DNA of 64,000 bases, from contig DATMRT010000043.1 in assembly GCA_035565975.1 (NCBI GenBank), positions 1-64,000 of the forward strand, written 5' to 3'. The number at the start of each line of letters is the position of its first letter. Within the stretch, counting starts at the first letter, position 1. This DNA is from Ga0077530 sp035565975. GTDB lineage: Bacteria; Pseudomonadota; Alphaproteobacteria; Rhizobiales; Hyphomicrobiaceae. The notes beneath the pieces were generated by a model, which worked only from the letters and a program-made list of their open reading frames with translations, ran no database searches and was not told the DNA's origin. The translations under genes and the position numbers were made by a program. Of this stretch, positions 33,419 through 42,493 are shown one piece after another.

Positions 33419-34312
33419 TCAGCCGCGAAGCGAGTTCGCCGCTGCAAGTCGCTCCACGCAATCCGCCAGCCCGTTCTGCCACGGCGGCAATCTTATCCCG
33501 AACTCCCCTGCCAGCTTGCTGCAGTCCAGCCGCGAATTCACCGGCCGGGCCGCGGTGGTCGGATACTCCGCCGTCGTGATCGGCACCACAGGGACACTCG
33601 GCCCACCACGCGTCGCCGAAAGCCGCATGACCTCGCGGGCAAAGCCGCACCACGTGACGGCACCCGTGCCCGCGGCATGGTACGTGCCCCAGGCACCACG
33701 TCCGTTCGTCACGGCCCGCGCGACGCTGAGAATGGCCAATGCGAGATGGGGCGCATATGTCGGACAGCCGTAGCGATCATCGACGATCCGAAGCTCGTCG
33801 CGTTCGCGCGCCATGCCCAGGATGGTCCGCACGAAGTTCGCGCCGTACGGACTGAACACCCAAGACGTGCGCAGGATGATATGGCGTTCGGCAGCGGCGC
33901 GGACGGCCTCCTCGCCAGCCAGCTTCGATCGGCCGTAAGCGCTGAGCGGCGCTGTCGGGTCGTCCTCGACGTACGGGCTGGATTTCGCGCCGTCGAATAC
34001 GCAATCCGTCGAGATGTGGATGAGGGCGGCGCCCCGGCGTGCGGCGGCTTCGGCGAGGCGTGCCGGACCCTCGGCATTGAGGGCCATGGCGGCTTCGGGT
34101 TCCTGCTCGGCCCGGTCCACGGCCGTGTAGGCGGCGGCATTGACGATCACGTCGGGCTTGAAATCGGCAAGCGCGCTCAACACCGAGGCCGGCGCTGTGA
34201 GGTCGAGTGCCGGCCGGCCGACGGCGAAGGCCGTGACGTCGGCAGCGGCGGGTGCGAGCTCGATCATGGCGCGGGCGAGCTGCCCCTGTGCACCGGCGAT
34301 CAAGAGGCGCAT
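33419..34312 (-). CDS. rfbD: dTDP-4-dehydrorhamnose reductase family protein (RmlD-like)
   Basis: RmlD reduces dTDP-4-dehydrorhamnose to dTDP-rhamnose for surface polysaccharide. The 297-residue short-chain dehydrogenase has the nucleotide motif GAQGQLA near 7-13, NAAAYTAVDRAE, HISTDCVFDG, the catalytic Tyr and Lys in SAYGRSKLAGE, and RTSWVFSPYGANFV. The ATG at 34312 has GGAGGA upstream. rmlA, rmlB and rmlC are not adjacent, so the orphan could be another nucleotide-sugar reductase or, less likely, a MAT2B-like protein. Confidence 0.9.
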   Translation of the reverse strand: MRLLIAGAQGQLARAMIELAPAAADVTAFAVGRPALDLTAPASVLSALADFKPDVIVNAAAYTAVDRAEQEPEAAMALNAEGPARLAEAAARRGAALIHISTDCVFDGAKSSPYVEDDPTAPLSAYGRSKLAGEEAVRAAAERHIILRTSWVFSPYGANFVRTILGMARERDELRIVDDRYGCPTYAPHLALAILSVARAVTNGRGAWGTYHAAGTGAVTWCGFAREVMRLSATRGGPSVPVVPITTAEYPTTAARPVNSRLDCSKLAGEFGIRLPPWQNGLADCVERLAAANSLRG

Positions 34313-34341
34313 CGGCACGTCCTCCAGCAACACTATGCTTC

Positions 34342-34419
34342 TAAAGCGTCTTTGGACCTTGCGTGCGCTTCTGAGGTCGCGACAGGCGTGGGTCGCATTT
34401 TAAGGTCCGACGCTTTAGA
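34342..34419. repeat. Palindromic CTAAAGC repeat, copy 3
   Basis: This is the reverse-orientation counterpart of 19552-19628: CTAAAGCGTCTTTGGACCTT at one end, and TTTTAAGGTCC with GACGCTTTAG at the other. It overlaps the last codons and TAA stop of the YqaA-like gene, so the repeat appears to have supplied that gene's stop codon. Confidence 0.75.
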
Positions 34420-34846
34420 GACCGGCCGCCAGTATAGCGTATCGGGCGCCTTTCCCGAGCGCGACGAGGGGCAGGAACCAGTGGAAAGGCACGCGGAGCA
34501 CACCGGCGATGAATGTCAGGGGATCGCCGATGACGGGAACCCAGGCAAAGAGCAGTGACCACAGGCCCCAGCGCTCGAACCGCGCGCTCGCGGCTTCGAT
34601 CGTTGCGGGCGAGAACGGGAACCAGCGCCGATCCTGAAAGCGGCGAGCGTGGCATCCGAGCCACCAGTTGAACGCCGAGCCGGCAACATTCCCGATCGTC
34701 GCCGCCGCGAGAAGTGCCCATACCGGCGCGAGCTCGGCCTTGATCTGCGCGAGCAGGATGGCTTCGGACGGGAGGACGAGCAGCGTCGCGGCACCGAAGG
34801 CCGAAGCGAGCATGACCAGCAGCGGCCAGAGAGCGTCGAAGGTCAT
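34415..34846 (-). CDS. YqaA-family (VTT/DedA-like) inner-membrane protein
   Basis: The 143-residue protein has about four hydrophobic segments. It carries the family features LPSEAILLA, ATIGNVAGSAFNWWLG, FERWGLWSLLFAWVPVIGDPLTFIAGVLRVP and a final LVALGKGARYAILAAG. Relatives are SNARE-associated/VTT-fold proteins linked to lipid flipping or envelope stress; the precise role is unknown. Its 3' end lies inside a dispersed palindrome. Confidence 0.82.
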   Translation of the reverse strand: MTFDALWPLLVMLASAFGAATLLVLPSEAILLAQIKAELAPVWALLAAATIGNVAGSAFNWWLGCHARRFQDRRWFPFSPATIEAASARFERWGLWSLLFAWVPVIGDPLTFIAGVLRVPFHWFLPLVALGKGARYAILAAGL

Positions 34847-35004
34847 ATTTTCCTGAGATCGGGCGGCAAACGGCGTGTCTGCATATCAGGCAAGGCATGG
34901 CTGTCGCCAGCACCCCATGGACGGCGCGCCCGGGACGGCGTATCAGCCGATCAGGAACGTCGAAAGGTCCTCAATCGACCTGCCCGCCCGAGGAGCCACC
35001 CCCC

Positions 35005-35742
35005 ATGAGCATCGCGAAGAGTCTGGAAATGCCCTGCGACATGAGCCTCGACGCCAGTGCCGTCGCGACGCTGTCGAAGATCACCACCGCCACGATCACG
35101 ACGATCCTGCTCAAGAAGGGGCTCCGCAACACCTGGATGCGTAACACGCGACCTTTGCGGCCCGATCAGCCGCGGATTGTCGGTCGCGCCTTCACGCTGC
35201 GCTTCGTGCCCTGGCGCGAGGATCTGGCGACGCCGGAATCGTGGTCGTCACCGGTTTCGACACGAGCGGCGATCGAGGCCATGCCGGCCGGATGCGTTGC
35301 CGTTGCCGATGCGATGGGCGAGGCCGACGCGGGCATCTTCGGCGATATTCTCTGCGCGCGTATGGCTAAAAGGGGCGTCGCGGGCCTCGTGACGGATGGC
35401 GTCGTGCGCGATCTGTCGGGCGTACTGAGTACGGGCCTTCCCGTATGGTGCCAGGGGGGTGCCGCTCCGCCGTCAGTCGCGCGCCTCACGTTCGTCGCGT
35501 GGCAGCAGCCGATCGCCTGCGGCGGCGTGGCGGTGTTCCCCGGCGACGTGGTGGTGGTCGATGCGGATGGTGCCGTACTGATCCCGGCCGCCCAGCTCGA
35601 GACGATCCTCAAGGAGGGGCCCGAGCAGGAGCGCATGGAGGGCTGGATCATGGACGAGGTGGACAAGGGGGCGCCGCTCCCCGGCCTCTACCCCATGAAT
35701 GCGGAGACCAAGGCGCGCTACGACGCCTCGAAGAAGGGTTGA
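35005..35742 (+). CDS. RraA-like family protein
   Basis: The 245-residue protein has the RraA/HMG-aldolase core: GIFGDILCARMAKRGVAGLVTDGVVRD (about 112-138), with the conserved Arg-Asp pair at its end, and VFPGDVVVVDADGAVLIP. Relatives are either 4-hydroxy-4-methyl-2-oxoglutarate aldolases (divalent metal) or RNase E inhibitors. It is longer than RraA (about 160), fitting the enzyme-like group. The start is ATG 35005 (GAGGAG 10 bases upstream); 35029 is an alternative. Confidence 0.85.
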   Translation: MSIAKSLEMPCDMSLDASAVATLSKITTATITTILLKKGLRNTWMRNTRPLRPDQPRIVGRAFTLRFVPWREDLATPESWSSPVSTRAAIEAMPAGCVAVADAMGEADAGIFGDILCARMAKRGVAGLVTDGVVRDLSGVLSTGLPVWCQGGAAPPSVARLTFVAWQQPIACGGVAVFPGDVVVVDADGAVLIPAAQLETILKEGPEQERMEGWIMDEVDKGAPLPGLYPMNAETKARYDASKKG

Positions 35743-35969
35743 GGCTCCGGCCATCGGATACAACTAAGTCCCTGAAATCATGGCCGGACGCCTGCATGAC
35801 AAGCAACGTGCTTGTAAAAGCGGCGCCGGCCATCATATCCTTTACTGCCGGCAGAATCCGCCGGCGGTGCGGAGCTTCGCTTCGAATTTGAATATGCGGG
35901 CCCGGCACTTTGAGACCGATTGGTCGCATGACCATAAGGGTCGGATGACGAAGGGACGCTCACCAAACG

Positions 35970-36380
35970 ATGAGAACCACGCCCGAGGGTGCTCGCGCGA
36001 GCACGCCTCCGACTGAGTTCGTGTCCGAGCGACGCGACTCTGCTGCCCTGGTGGACCGCATCGTCCACTGGCTCGACGACGCCAAGGCCGAGGACGTCGC
36101 CGTAGTCGACCTCAAGGGCAAGACCTCGATCGGCGATTTCATGGTCATTGCGACGGGCCGCTCCGACCGGCATGTGAATGCCGTCGCGGAACAGATCCTT
36201 CAGTCCCTGAAGGACGAGGGGCTCGAGCGCGTGCGCGTCGAGGGCCAGCCGCAGTGCGACTGGGTGCTGATCGACACCGGCGACATCATCGTCCACGTCT
36301 TCCAGCCGGAGATCCGCGCCTTCTACAACCTAGAGAAGATGTGGTCGGCAGATCGGGCCGCGGAGCCGGTCGCGCACTAG
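35970..36380 (+). CDS. rsfS: Ribosome silencing factor RsfS
   Basis: RsfS binds ribosomal protein L14 and blocks subunit joining when nutrients are short. The 136-residue protein has DRIVHWLDDAKAEDVAVVDL, GDFMVIATGRSDRHVNAVA, and GDIIVHVFQPEIRAFYNLEKMW. The N-terminal 20 residues are extra and low-complexity. It precedes rlmH by 54 bases, the standard pairing; nadD, which usually lies upstream, is not present here. Confidence 0.95.
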   Translation: MRTTPEGARASTPPTEFVSERRDSAALVDRIVHWLDDAKAEDVAVVDLKGKTSIGDFMVIATGRSDRHVNAVAEQILQSLKDEGLERVRVEGQPQCDWVLIDTGDIIVHVFQPEIRAFYNLEKMWSADRAAEPVAH

Positions 36381-36434
36381 GCTGCGCGTGAGTCAAGGCG
36401 GGGACCGGACGCGCAGTTTTGCGAAGGGGCTGTC

Positions 36435-36917
36435 ATGCGCCTTGTCATTGCCGCGATCGGCCGTCTCAAGGAGGAAGGTGAGCGGGCGCTCATCGCGCGC
36501 TACATGAAGCGCGTCACGGCTGGTCGCGCCATTGGCTTATCGCCCATTACCATCGAAGAGCTGGCCGAGAGCCGGGCGGCCGAGACCAACGCACGTCAGG
36601 CCGACGAGGCGGCGCGTCTTCTGCACACGACCGCGGATTGCGATCTTCGGATCGTGCTCGACGAGCGGGGACGCATGATGTCGAGTGCCGAGTTCGCGCA
36701 GTATCTCGGCACGCGGCGCGACGAGGGCGTGAAGTCCGCTGCCCTGCTTGTTGGCGGTCCCGATGGGCATCCCGCCAGCCTCACGGGCAAGGGTACGCAT
36801 CTGACACTGTCGCTCGGTCCCATGACGCTGCCGCACGGGCTCGCCCGCGTCGTGCTGATCGAGCAGGTCTATCGGGCGATCACGATCCTCTCGGGGCATC
36901 CGTATCACCGCGCCTGA
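36435..36917 (+). CDS. rlmH: 23S rRNA (pseudouridine1915-N3)-methyltransferase RlmH
   Basis: RlmH methylates pseudouridine 1915 in helix 69 of 23S rRNA using SAM. The 160-residue SPOUT protein has LDERGRMMSSAEFAQYL, the knot motif LLVGGPDGH, and LSLGPMTLPHGLARVVLIEQVYRAITILSGHPYHRA at the C terminus. It is convergent with the crotonase gene 2 bases away. Confidence 0.96.
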   Translation: MRLVIAAIGRLKEEGERALIARYMKRVTAGRAIGLSPITIEELAESRAAETNARQADEAARLLHTTADCDLRIVLDERGRMMSSAEFAQYLGTRRDEGVKSAALLVGGPDGHPASLTGKGTHLTLSLGPMTLPHGLARVVLIEQVYRAITILSGHPYHRA

Positions 36918-36919
36918 GC

Positions 36920-37687
36920 TCATTTCTTGCGCTTTGCGCGCTCGGCGAGAAATCCCTTCATGATCCGCTGCGGCTCGCCGGTCGCGTACGCCTCGAGCGA
37001 ATAGCGAACAGCCGCTGCGGTTGCTTCGTCGAAGCCGGGCTGCGTCAGCGCGCGCAGGCGCTCCTTGGTGAGCCGCATGGCCACGGGTGGCACCTTGAGC
37101 AGGTCCTCCGCAATGGCGATCGCTTTTGCGAGCACCTCGCCTTCCGGCACCAGATGATCGACGAGGCCGATCGCGTGGGCACGTTCACCACTCACGAGGC
37201 CACCGGAGAGGGACAGCTCCCGATTGGCGCCGTGGCCAATGTAGAGGCTCATGAAGTACGTGCCGACGACGCTTGCGAGCCCTGCGCGCACTTCCGGCTG
37301 GCCGATGCGCGCGCCAGGATGGGTCACGCGCACATCGCAGGAGAGGCCGATCTGCATCCCCGCACCCGCAGCAATGCCGTTCCATGCAGCGACCGCCGGC
37401 TTCGAGAGATCGCGCACCGATTGGTAGAGGTCGCGCAATGCCGCGCACCAGCCACGCACCTGATCCATTTCGAGGTTGGCCGTCTCGTTGAGATCCTGTC
37501 CGGCCGAGAAGGCTTTCCCCGCCCCCGTGATCACGACCGCACCGATGCTGTCGTCGGCATCGGCGGTCTTCATCGTGGCGATGAAGGCGGCGCGCAGCTC
37601 CGGGCTCACGGCATTGAGCACCGACGGCCGATTGAGCGTGACGATCAGCACGCGCCCCCGCATTTCCTTAAGCACCAGTTCCGCCAT
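36920..37687 (-). CDS. Enoyl-CoA hydratase/isomerase family protein
   Basis: This crotonase-fold enzyme has 255 residues and most likely acts on an acyl-CoA. The oxyanion-hole motifs are AFSAGQDL near 57-64 and GIAAGAGMQIGLSCD near 98-112; the catalytic Glu position is in GQPEVRAGL. The ATG at 37687 is spaced 8 bases from GGAGG; an ATG two codons upstream is too close to it. The protein ends in a basic ERAKRKK. No beta-oxidation genes are adjacent, so the exact reaction is not known. Confidence 0.9.
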   Translation of the reverse strand: MAELVLKEMRGRVLIVTLNRPSVLNAVSPELRAAFIATMKTADADDSIGAVVITGAGKAFSAGQDLNETANLEMDQVRGWCAALRDLYQSVRDLSKPAVAAWNGIAAGAGMQIGLSCDVRVTHPGARIGQPEVRAGLASVVGTYFMSLYIGHGANRELSLSGGLVSGERAHAIGLVDHLVPEGEVLAKAIAIAEDLLKVPPVAMRLTKERLRALTQPGFDEATAAAVRYSLEAYATGEPQRIMKGFLAERAKRKK

Positions 37688-37843
37688 CTGCATTTCCTCC
37701 GCTCCGAGCGCATGCTGCGCTATCCCCCAGCACCACGGCAATAGGGAGAGCCGGCAGCCGTCCAACTGGCTTGCTCATGGACCGCCTGCCGAGCCATGAT
37801 CCGCCTGAAACGAGAGAAGAACGAGAACCGGAGGAAACCGCGT

Positions 37844-38716
37844 ATGAGCCTGGCCCAGATCGGCGAGTTCAATATCGATCGTGTGGTGGAGCTGGAGTTT
37901 CCGGCCTTCGTCGCGAAGGAATTCTTCCCCGCTTGCACGGATGCGCAACTCGCCGACGGCAAGGCTCGCCTCGGCAAGCTCATCAGCGCCGACGACAAGC
38001 TCCTTATGAGCTTCCACTCCTTCGTCCTGCGCACGCCGAAGCATACCATTCTCATCGATACCTGCTGCGGCAACAACAAGCCGCGCCCCGCGCGCGCCGA
38101 CTTCAGCATGATCCAGACGAGCTATCTCGCCGACCTCGCGGCCCTCGGCGTCAAACCCGAGCAGGTCGACTACGTCATGTGCACGCATCTGCACTGGGAC
38201 CATGTCGGCTGGAACACGCGCCTGCAGGACGGCCAATGGGTGCCGACGTTCCCCAACGCCAAGCACATCATGGCCAAGCGCGAATACGACTATTGGAACG
38301 CCGAGTACGCCAAGGGGGACAGGAGCAACATGCACGTCCTCTCGTTCGAGGACAGCGTGCTTCCGATCAAGCGCGCCGAGCAGGCCGTGCTCGTGAGCGA
38401 TGATTTCGAGCTTGATAAGGGCATCTGGCTCGAACCCTGCCACGGCCACTCGCCCGGCCTCGTGCTCATCAATGTGGCGAGCGGCGGCAAGCGCGGCGTC
38501 TTCGTCGGCGACGCCATCCACCATCAGCTTCAGTTCCTCTATCCCGATCTCTGCTGTCGCGTGGATACGGACATCGCCATGTCGGCGAAGAACCGGCGCG
38601 CGCTCCTCGACCGGCACGCCGAAACGGACATGCTCGTCATGCCGGCGCACTTCCCGATGCCGACGGCGGGAACTGTCGTGCGCAATGGGGACGGCTTCGG
38701 CTTCAAAGGCGCGTAG
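37844..38716 (+). CDS. MBL-fold metallo-hydrolase (N-acyl homoserine lactonase-like)
   Basis: The 290-residue protein has the zinc motif THLHWDHVGW (His115, His117, Asp119, His120), then EPCHGHSPG, VFVGDAIHH and a late MPAHFP histidine, matching the lactonase/quinone-like group of the beta-lactamase superfamily. The substrate is unknown. The ATG at 37844 has GGAGGAAA upstream. It converges on the decarboxylase gene with a repeat remnant between. Confidence 0.88.
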   Translation: MSLAQIGEFNIDRVVELEFPAFVAKEFFPACTDAQLADGKARLGKLISADDKLLMSFHSFVLRTPKHTILIDTCCGNNKPRPARADFSMIQTSYLADLAALGVKPEQVDYVMCTHLHWDHVGWNTRLQDGQWVPTFPNAKHIMAKREYDYWNAEYAKGDRSNMHVLSFEDSVLPIKRAEQAVLVSDDFELDKGIWLEPCHGHSPGLVLINVASGGKRGVFVGDAIHHQLQFLYPDLCCRVDTDIAMSAKNRRALLDRHAETDMLVMPAHFPMPTAGTVVRNGDGFGFKGA

Positions 38717-38720
38717 CGGT

Positions 38721-38767
38721 CGCGCCTTCGGAGCAAGCAGGGCCCCAGGCCCCCATCTTTTATGGAC
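38721..38767 (+). repeat. Dispersed intergenic repeat, copy D (short)
   Basis: CGCGCCTTCGG, CAGGGC and CCCCATCTTTTATGGA occur in the same order as in copies B and C, but the middle is deleted. It fills the 51-base convergent junction between the MBL hydrolase and decarboxylase genes. Confidence 0.55.
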
Positions 38768-39955
38768 CTAGACCGTAACGCCGGCGAATTCCGCCGGTCG
38801 CACGGCGGCATCCTCGCCGTACATCGTGTAGATCGGCGCGTCCTTGAGGATGACCTCCTCGTAGAAGCCATAGCCGTTGAACTTGCCGGCGATGGCGCGC
38901 GCATAGGCGCCGGTATTGCCGATCTCGATGTAGTCCCCCTCGCGGATGGACGCCGGCAGCATGAAGGGACCCTTCATGTGGTCGATCGAGTCACACGTCG
39001 GGCCCCAGAACTGGAAAGGCGCCAGCGCGTTCGGATCGCGCACCTGGCGGCCAACCAAGCGCACCGGGAACGTGAAGCCGAGATGGGCAGCGTCGAACAG
39101 CATCCCGTAGCTGCCATCGTTGATGTAGAGGTCGTTGCCGCGCCGGGCGTCGACGCGAACAATCAGGCTCTCGGCCTCGGCGACGAGGGCACGCCCAGGC
39201 TCGCACATGAGCTTGCAGTTGCTCGCGACCGGAAGTGTTGCGAAGCCCTCTCGGATCGCCTGGATGAACTCGGCAAGCGGTGCCTGCACGTCATCCGAGT
39301 AGCGGGCCGGAAATCCGCCGCCGACATCGATGCCGTCGATGACCACGCCCGCGCGGCCGATGAGTTTGCGCGCCTCGGCGAGCGCGCCGGTATAAGCCTG
39401 CGGCGCCAGCGTCTGCGAGCCGACGTGAAAGGAAATGCCGAGCGACTTCGCCACCTGCCGCGCCTTGGTCAGCAGGCGCACGGCCGCCGCACCGGTGATG
39501 CCGAACTTGTTCTCGAGCGGGATCACGGCATTGAGCGCCGGCACGGCGATGCGTACCCAGAGCGCAAGGTCGCGGGCGCCGCCCGTCTCCTCGACGATCT
39601 TCTTCAGCTCGTCCTCGCTGTCGAGCGAGAAGGAGCGGCAGCCGAGCTGGAAGGCGCGCCGGATGGCATGACGCGACTTCACGGGATGCATGAAGTGGAA
39701 CGTCACATCAGGGATGGTCTTGGCGTCCTCGAGTTCGGGGAGCGAGGCGACGTCGAAATGGCGTATGCCGGCGCCGTACAGCGCGCCGATCAGGAAGGGC
39801 GTGCTGTTGGCCTTGTAGGCATAGGCGATGTCGCCGGGGAAATTCTGGAGAAACCATCGCGCTGCGCGGCCCGCTGCGTGCGGGCGCAGGCCGATAATGG
39901 GCTTCTCGGGCTTACGGGCTGCAATCAGCGCCGAGGCAGAATGAAACGTCTCCAT
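38768..39955 (-). CDS. Type III PLP-dependent ornithine/lysine decarboxylase
   Basis: This alanine-racemase-fold decarboxylase makes putrescine (or cadaverine) from ornithine (lysine). The 395-residue protein has the PLP lysine at 48 (YAYKAN), HVGSQ, GGGFPARY, CEPGRALVAEA and GPTCDSIDHM, which holds the active-site Cys and Asp. This small eukaryote-like form is typical of alphaproteobacteria. GGAGG lies 9 bases before ATG 39955. Ornithine versus lysine preference cannot be read directly. Confidence 0.9.
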   Translation of the reverse strand: METFHSASALIAARKPEKPIIGLRPHAAGRAARWFLQNFPGDIAYAYKANSTPFLIGALYGAGIRHFDVASLPELEDAKTIPDVTFHFMHPVKSRHAIRRAFQLGCRSFSLDSEDELKKIVEETGGARDLALWVRIAVPALNAVIPLENKFGITGAAAVRLLTKARQVAKSLGISFHVGSQTLAPQAYTGALAEARKLIGRAGVVIDGIDVGGGFPARYSDDVQAPLAEFIQAIREGFATLPVASNCKLMCEPGRALVAEAESLIVRVDARRGNDLYINDGSYGMLFDAAHLGFTFPVRLVGRQVRDPNALAPFQFWGPTCDSIDHMKGPFMLPASIREGDYIEIGNTGAYARAIAGKFNGYGFYEEVILKDAPIYTMYGEDAAVRPAEFAGVTV

Positions 39956-40036
39956 CTCATGGGACCTCCACCAGTCGAACTGTGACCGGGCGAGCTGCAG
40001 GGGACCAGCAGAGATCGCCGCACGTGGCGTGCACAT

Positions 40037-40464
40037 AAGTCGCGTCGGGGCCTATGTAAAGACCTTTGGCGCGGAATGCCGGCCAGGACGCCTCTCGAGT
40101 GCCGGCGACGGCTTCGAGAGCCGCAAAGCGCTCACCAGCGGCGCGTGACGGGGTGTCACCGAACCGTCGGCTGCTGGTTGCCACCCTGTCATTCCCCGTT
40201 GCTAGCGTCCCTTCGATCGGGGGTGGGGGACACTTCCAAATGGCAGGCCTATCGATACCGGCCCGTGCCGCCTTGCGGCGGCACGGAAGGCCGTCTGTTG
40301 CCGGCAGTGGATTGGCCGGAACGGGCGGGCGCGGCTCCGACCGAACCGGGGCGCGCCGGCGCCATCGCGCGCTCTGGTCCCGCCTAGTCACACGGCATGA
40401 CGCGCTCAGGTCTTCACGAACTTCCCAATTTGCACTCCCCGACAGGGTCCTTTGGAGGTTGGTC
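40037..40464. other. Long intergenic region between the decarboxylase and PAP2 genes
   Basis: This stretch of 428 bases has no credible gene. Frames on + run into the PAP2 gene from 40066 but lack conserved protein features before 40465. A perfect GTGCCGCC/GGCGGCAC hairpin lies at about 40264-40283. The divergent promoters for both flanking genes must be here. Confidence 0.6.
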
Positions 40465-41226
40465 ATGTGGCTGGTCGATCCATTCCTTGCGTCCGAAGTG
40501 CGTTTCAGGCGCGCCTTTCTCCTCTCGACCCTGGCGCTCGGCGCCCTGCTGGCCGTGGTCCTGCTCAGCTACCCGAGCATCGATCTCACGATGTCGCGTG
40601 CGCTCAAGGCCGGCTGCGGCAACACGCGCGGATGGTGCACAGGTTGGCTGGTCGAGGGCCTGCGGCAACTTCTTATTTCCCTGTTCATGATGGGCTGTGG
40701 TGCCGCCGCCCTGCTGGGCGTGGCGGCCATCTACTGGCGAAAGCACTGGACGGCGCTCGACCTCGCGCGCTGCTTGTTTCTCGTTGCAGTTCTCGTCGTT
40801 GGACCTGGCCTCGTTGCCAATTCGGTCTTCAAGGACAATTGGGGCCGTGCGCGTCCGCGCGAGGTCGTGGAACTGGGCGGCACCAAGCCGTTCACGCCGC
40901 CGCTGCTGCCGGCGAGGTCATGCAGCCGGAACTGCTCCTTCGTGAGCGGTGAGGCGTCCTCGATGTTCGTACTCTTCCTGGCCCCGGCGCTGCTTCTGCC
41001 GGGCATCAGGATCACCCTGATCGGGACTGCCGTGCTCCTCGGGACTGCCGCCGGCGCCATAAGGATGATGCAGGGCGCCCACTTTCTAAGCGACGTGCTC
41101 TTCGCGGGCGTGTTCATGGCGCTGACGGTCGGTCTGCTTCATGTGGCAATTTTCGGGGCGCTCCGCAGCGGTTCGATGGTGTCCGGCCGTGCCGAGGGCG
41201 CGCGATTGGGCGCCCACGCAGAATAG
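40465..41226 (+). CDS. PAP2-family membrane phosphatase
   Basis: This is an integral membrane acid phosphatase-like protein (253 aa) with about six hydrophobic segments. Motif 1 is KDNWGRARP, motif 2 is FVSGEAS where the family usually has P-S-G-H, and motif 3 is MMQGAHFLSDVLF (His and Asp). Relatives dephosphorylate lipid A, undecaprenyl pyrophosphate or phosphatidate. The Glu in place of the motif-2 His is notable. The ATG at 40465 has GGAGG upstream; the longer in-frame start at 40066 has none. Confidence 0.85.
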   Translation: MWLVDPFLASEVRFRRAFLLSTLALGALLAVVLLSYPSIDLTMSRALKAGCGNTRGWCTGWLVEGLRQLLISLFMMGCGAAALLGVAAIYWRKHWTALDLARCLFLVAVLVVGPGLVANSVFKDNWGRARPREVVELGGTKPFTPPLLPARSCSRNCSFVSGEASSMFVLFLAPALLLPGIRITLIGTAVLLGTAAGAIRMMQGAHFLSDVLFAGVFMALTVGLLHVAIFGALRSGSMVSGRAEGARLGAHAE

Positions 41227-41355
41227 CCTTCGGCGCCCCGATGATGGCCACGGCGCGGTTGGCCGTGCTATGAGCTGACAACAGCAGGTTTCGGCGCGTC
41301 CGAGACCCTGATCGCCAAGGCTGCATTCCATCCTGAGAGAAGGGAAAGTCGCTCT

Positions 41356-42480
41356 ATGAGCAGCAAACTCTTTGCGCCCATCAAGCTTCGTGACCTCGAG
41401 CTCGCCAACAGGGTCGTCGTCGCGCCCATGTGCCAGTACTCGGCCGAACACGGCAACATGACCGACTGGCACATGCTGCACCTCGGATCGCTATCGAACT
41501 CCGGTGCCGGCCTCCTCATCGTGGAGGCGACAGGCGTCGAGCTCACCGGACGGATCACCCACGGCTGCACGGCGCTCGCGAACGACGAGAACGAGGCGGC
41601 GATGAAGCGTGTCGTCGATAGCTGCAAGCGCTATGGCACCGCCAAGATCGGCATTCAACTCGGGCACGCCGGGCGTAAAGCTTCCTGCAAGCGCCCCTGG
41701 GAGAGCAAGGCCCACTCCGACCCGCTCGAGCAGGGCGCCTGGCAGACCAAATCCGCTTCGGCCATTCCTTTCGGTCCCGGATGGCACACGCCCGAAGCCT
41801 ACACGCTTCCCGAGATTGAGGCGCTGAAGGCCGCTTTCGTCGAGGCGACCAAGCGGGCGGACCGCATCGGCTTCGACCTGATCGAGATCCACGGTGCGCA
41901 CGGCTACCTGCTGCACCAGTTCATCTCGCCGCTCTCGAACAAGCGCACGGATCAGTACGGCGGCAGCCGGGAGAACCGTATCCGCCTGCCGCTCGAGATA
42001 TTCGCCGCCATGCGCGAGGTCTGGCCCAAGCACAAACCGCTCGGCATCCGCATCTCGGCCGTCGACTGGATGCCTGACGGTCTTCAGATCGAGGACTCCG
42101 TCTTCTTTGCGCAAAAGCTCAAGGAGGCAGGGTGTGACTTCATCGACGTTTCCTCCGGCGGCAATCATCCCGACCAGAAGATCCAGCTTGGCCCCGGCTA
42201 TCAGGTGCCCTTTGCCGAGGCCATCAGGAAGGCGACGGGCATCGCCACCATGACCGTGGGGCTCATCACCGAGCCGGAGCAAGCCGAGGCGATCGTCGCC
42301 AACGGTCAGGCGGATATGGTCGCGCTCGCGCGCGGATTCCTCGATGACCCGCACTGGGCATGGCACGCCGCGTGGAAGCTCGGTGCCGACGTGCCGGTGT
42401 CGGTCCAGTACGCCCGCGCCACGATCAAGACATGGCCGCCAGCTAAGAGGTACGTGCCCGCTGCGAAAGCGGCGGAGTAG
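41356..42480 (+). CDS. NADH:flavin oxidoreductase, old yellow enzyme (YqjM-like)
   Basis: This FMN-dependent ene-reductase has 374 residues in a TIM barrel. Cys26 in APMCQYSA is the redox-tuning cysteine of the YqjM subclass. QLGHAGRKAS, the HGAHGYLLHQFISPLSNKR substrate/FMN segment and the phosphate-binding VALARGFLDDPHW are present. It reduces activated alkenes; the physiological substrate is unknown. A phosphatase gene follows by 13 bases on the same strand. Confidence 0.93.
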   Translation: MSSKLFAPIKLRDLELANRVVVAPMCQYSAEHGNMTDWHMLHLGSLSNSGAGLLIVEATGVELTGRITHGCTALANDENEAAMKRVVDSCKRYGTAKIGIQLGHAGRKASCKRPWESKAHSDPLEQGAWQTKSASAIPFGPGWHTPEAYTLPEIEALKAAFVEATKRADRIGFDLIEIHGAHGYLLHQFISPLSNKRTDQYGGSRENRIRLPLEIFAAMREVWPKHKPLGIRISAVDWMPDGLQIEDSVFFAQKLKEAGCDFIDVSSGGNHPDQKIQLGPGYQVPFAEAIRKATGIATMTVGLITEPEQAEAIVANGQADMVALARGFLDDPHWAWHAAWKLGADVPVSVQYARATIKTWPPAKRYVPAAKAAE

Positions 42481-42493
42481 TTGACGAGGCCTC

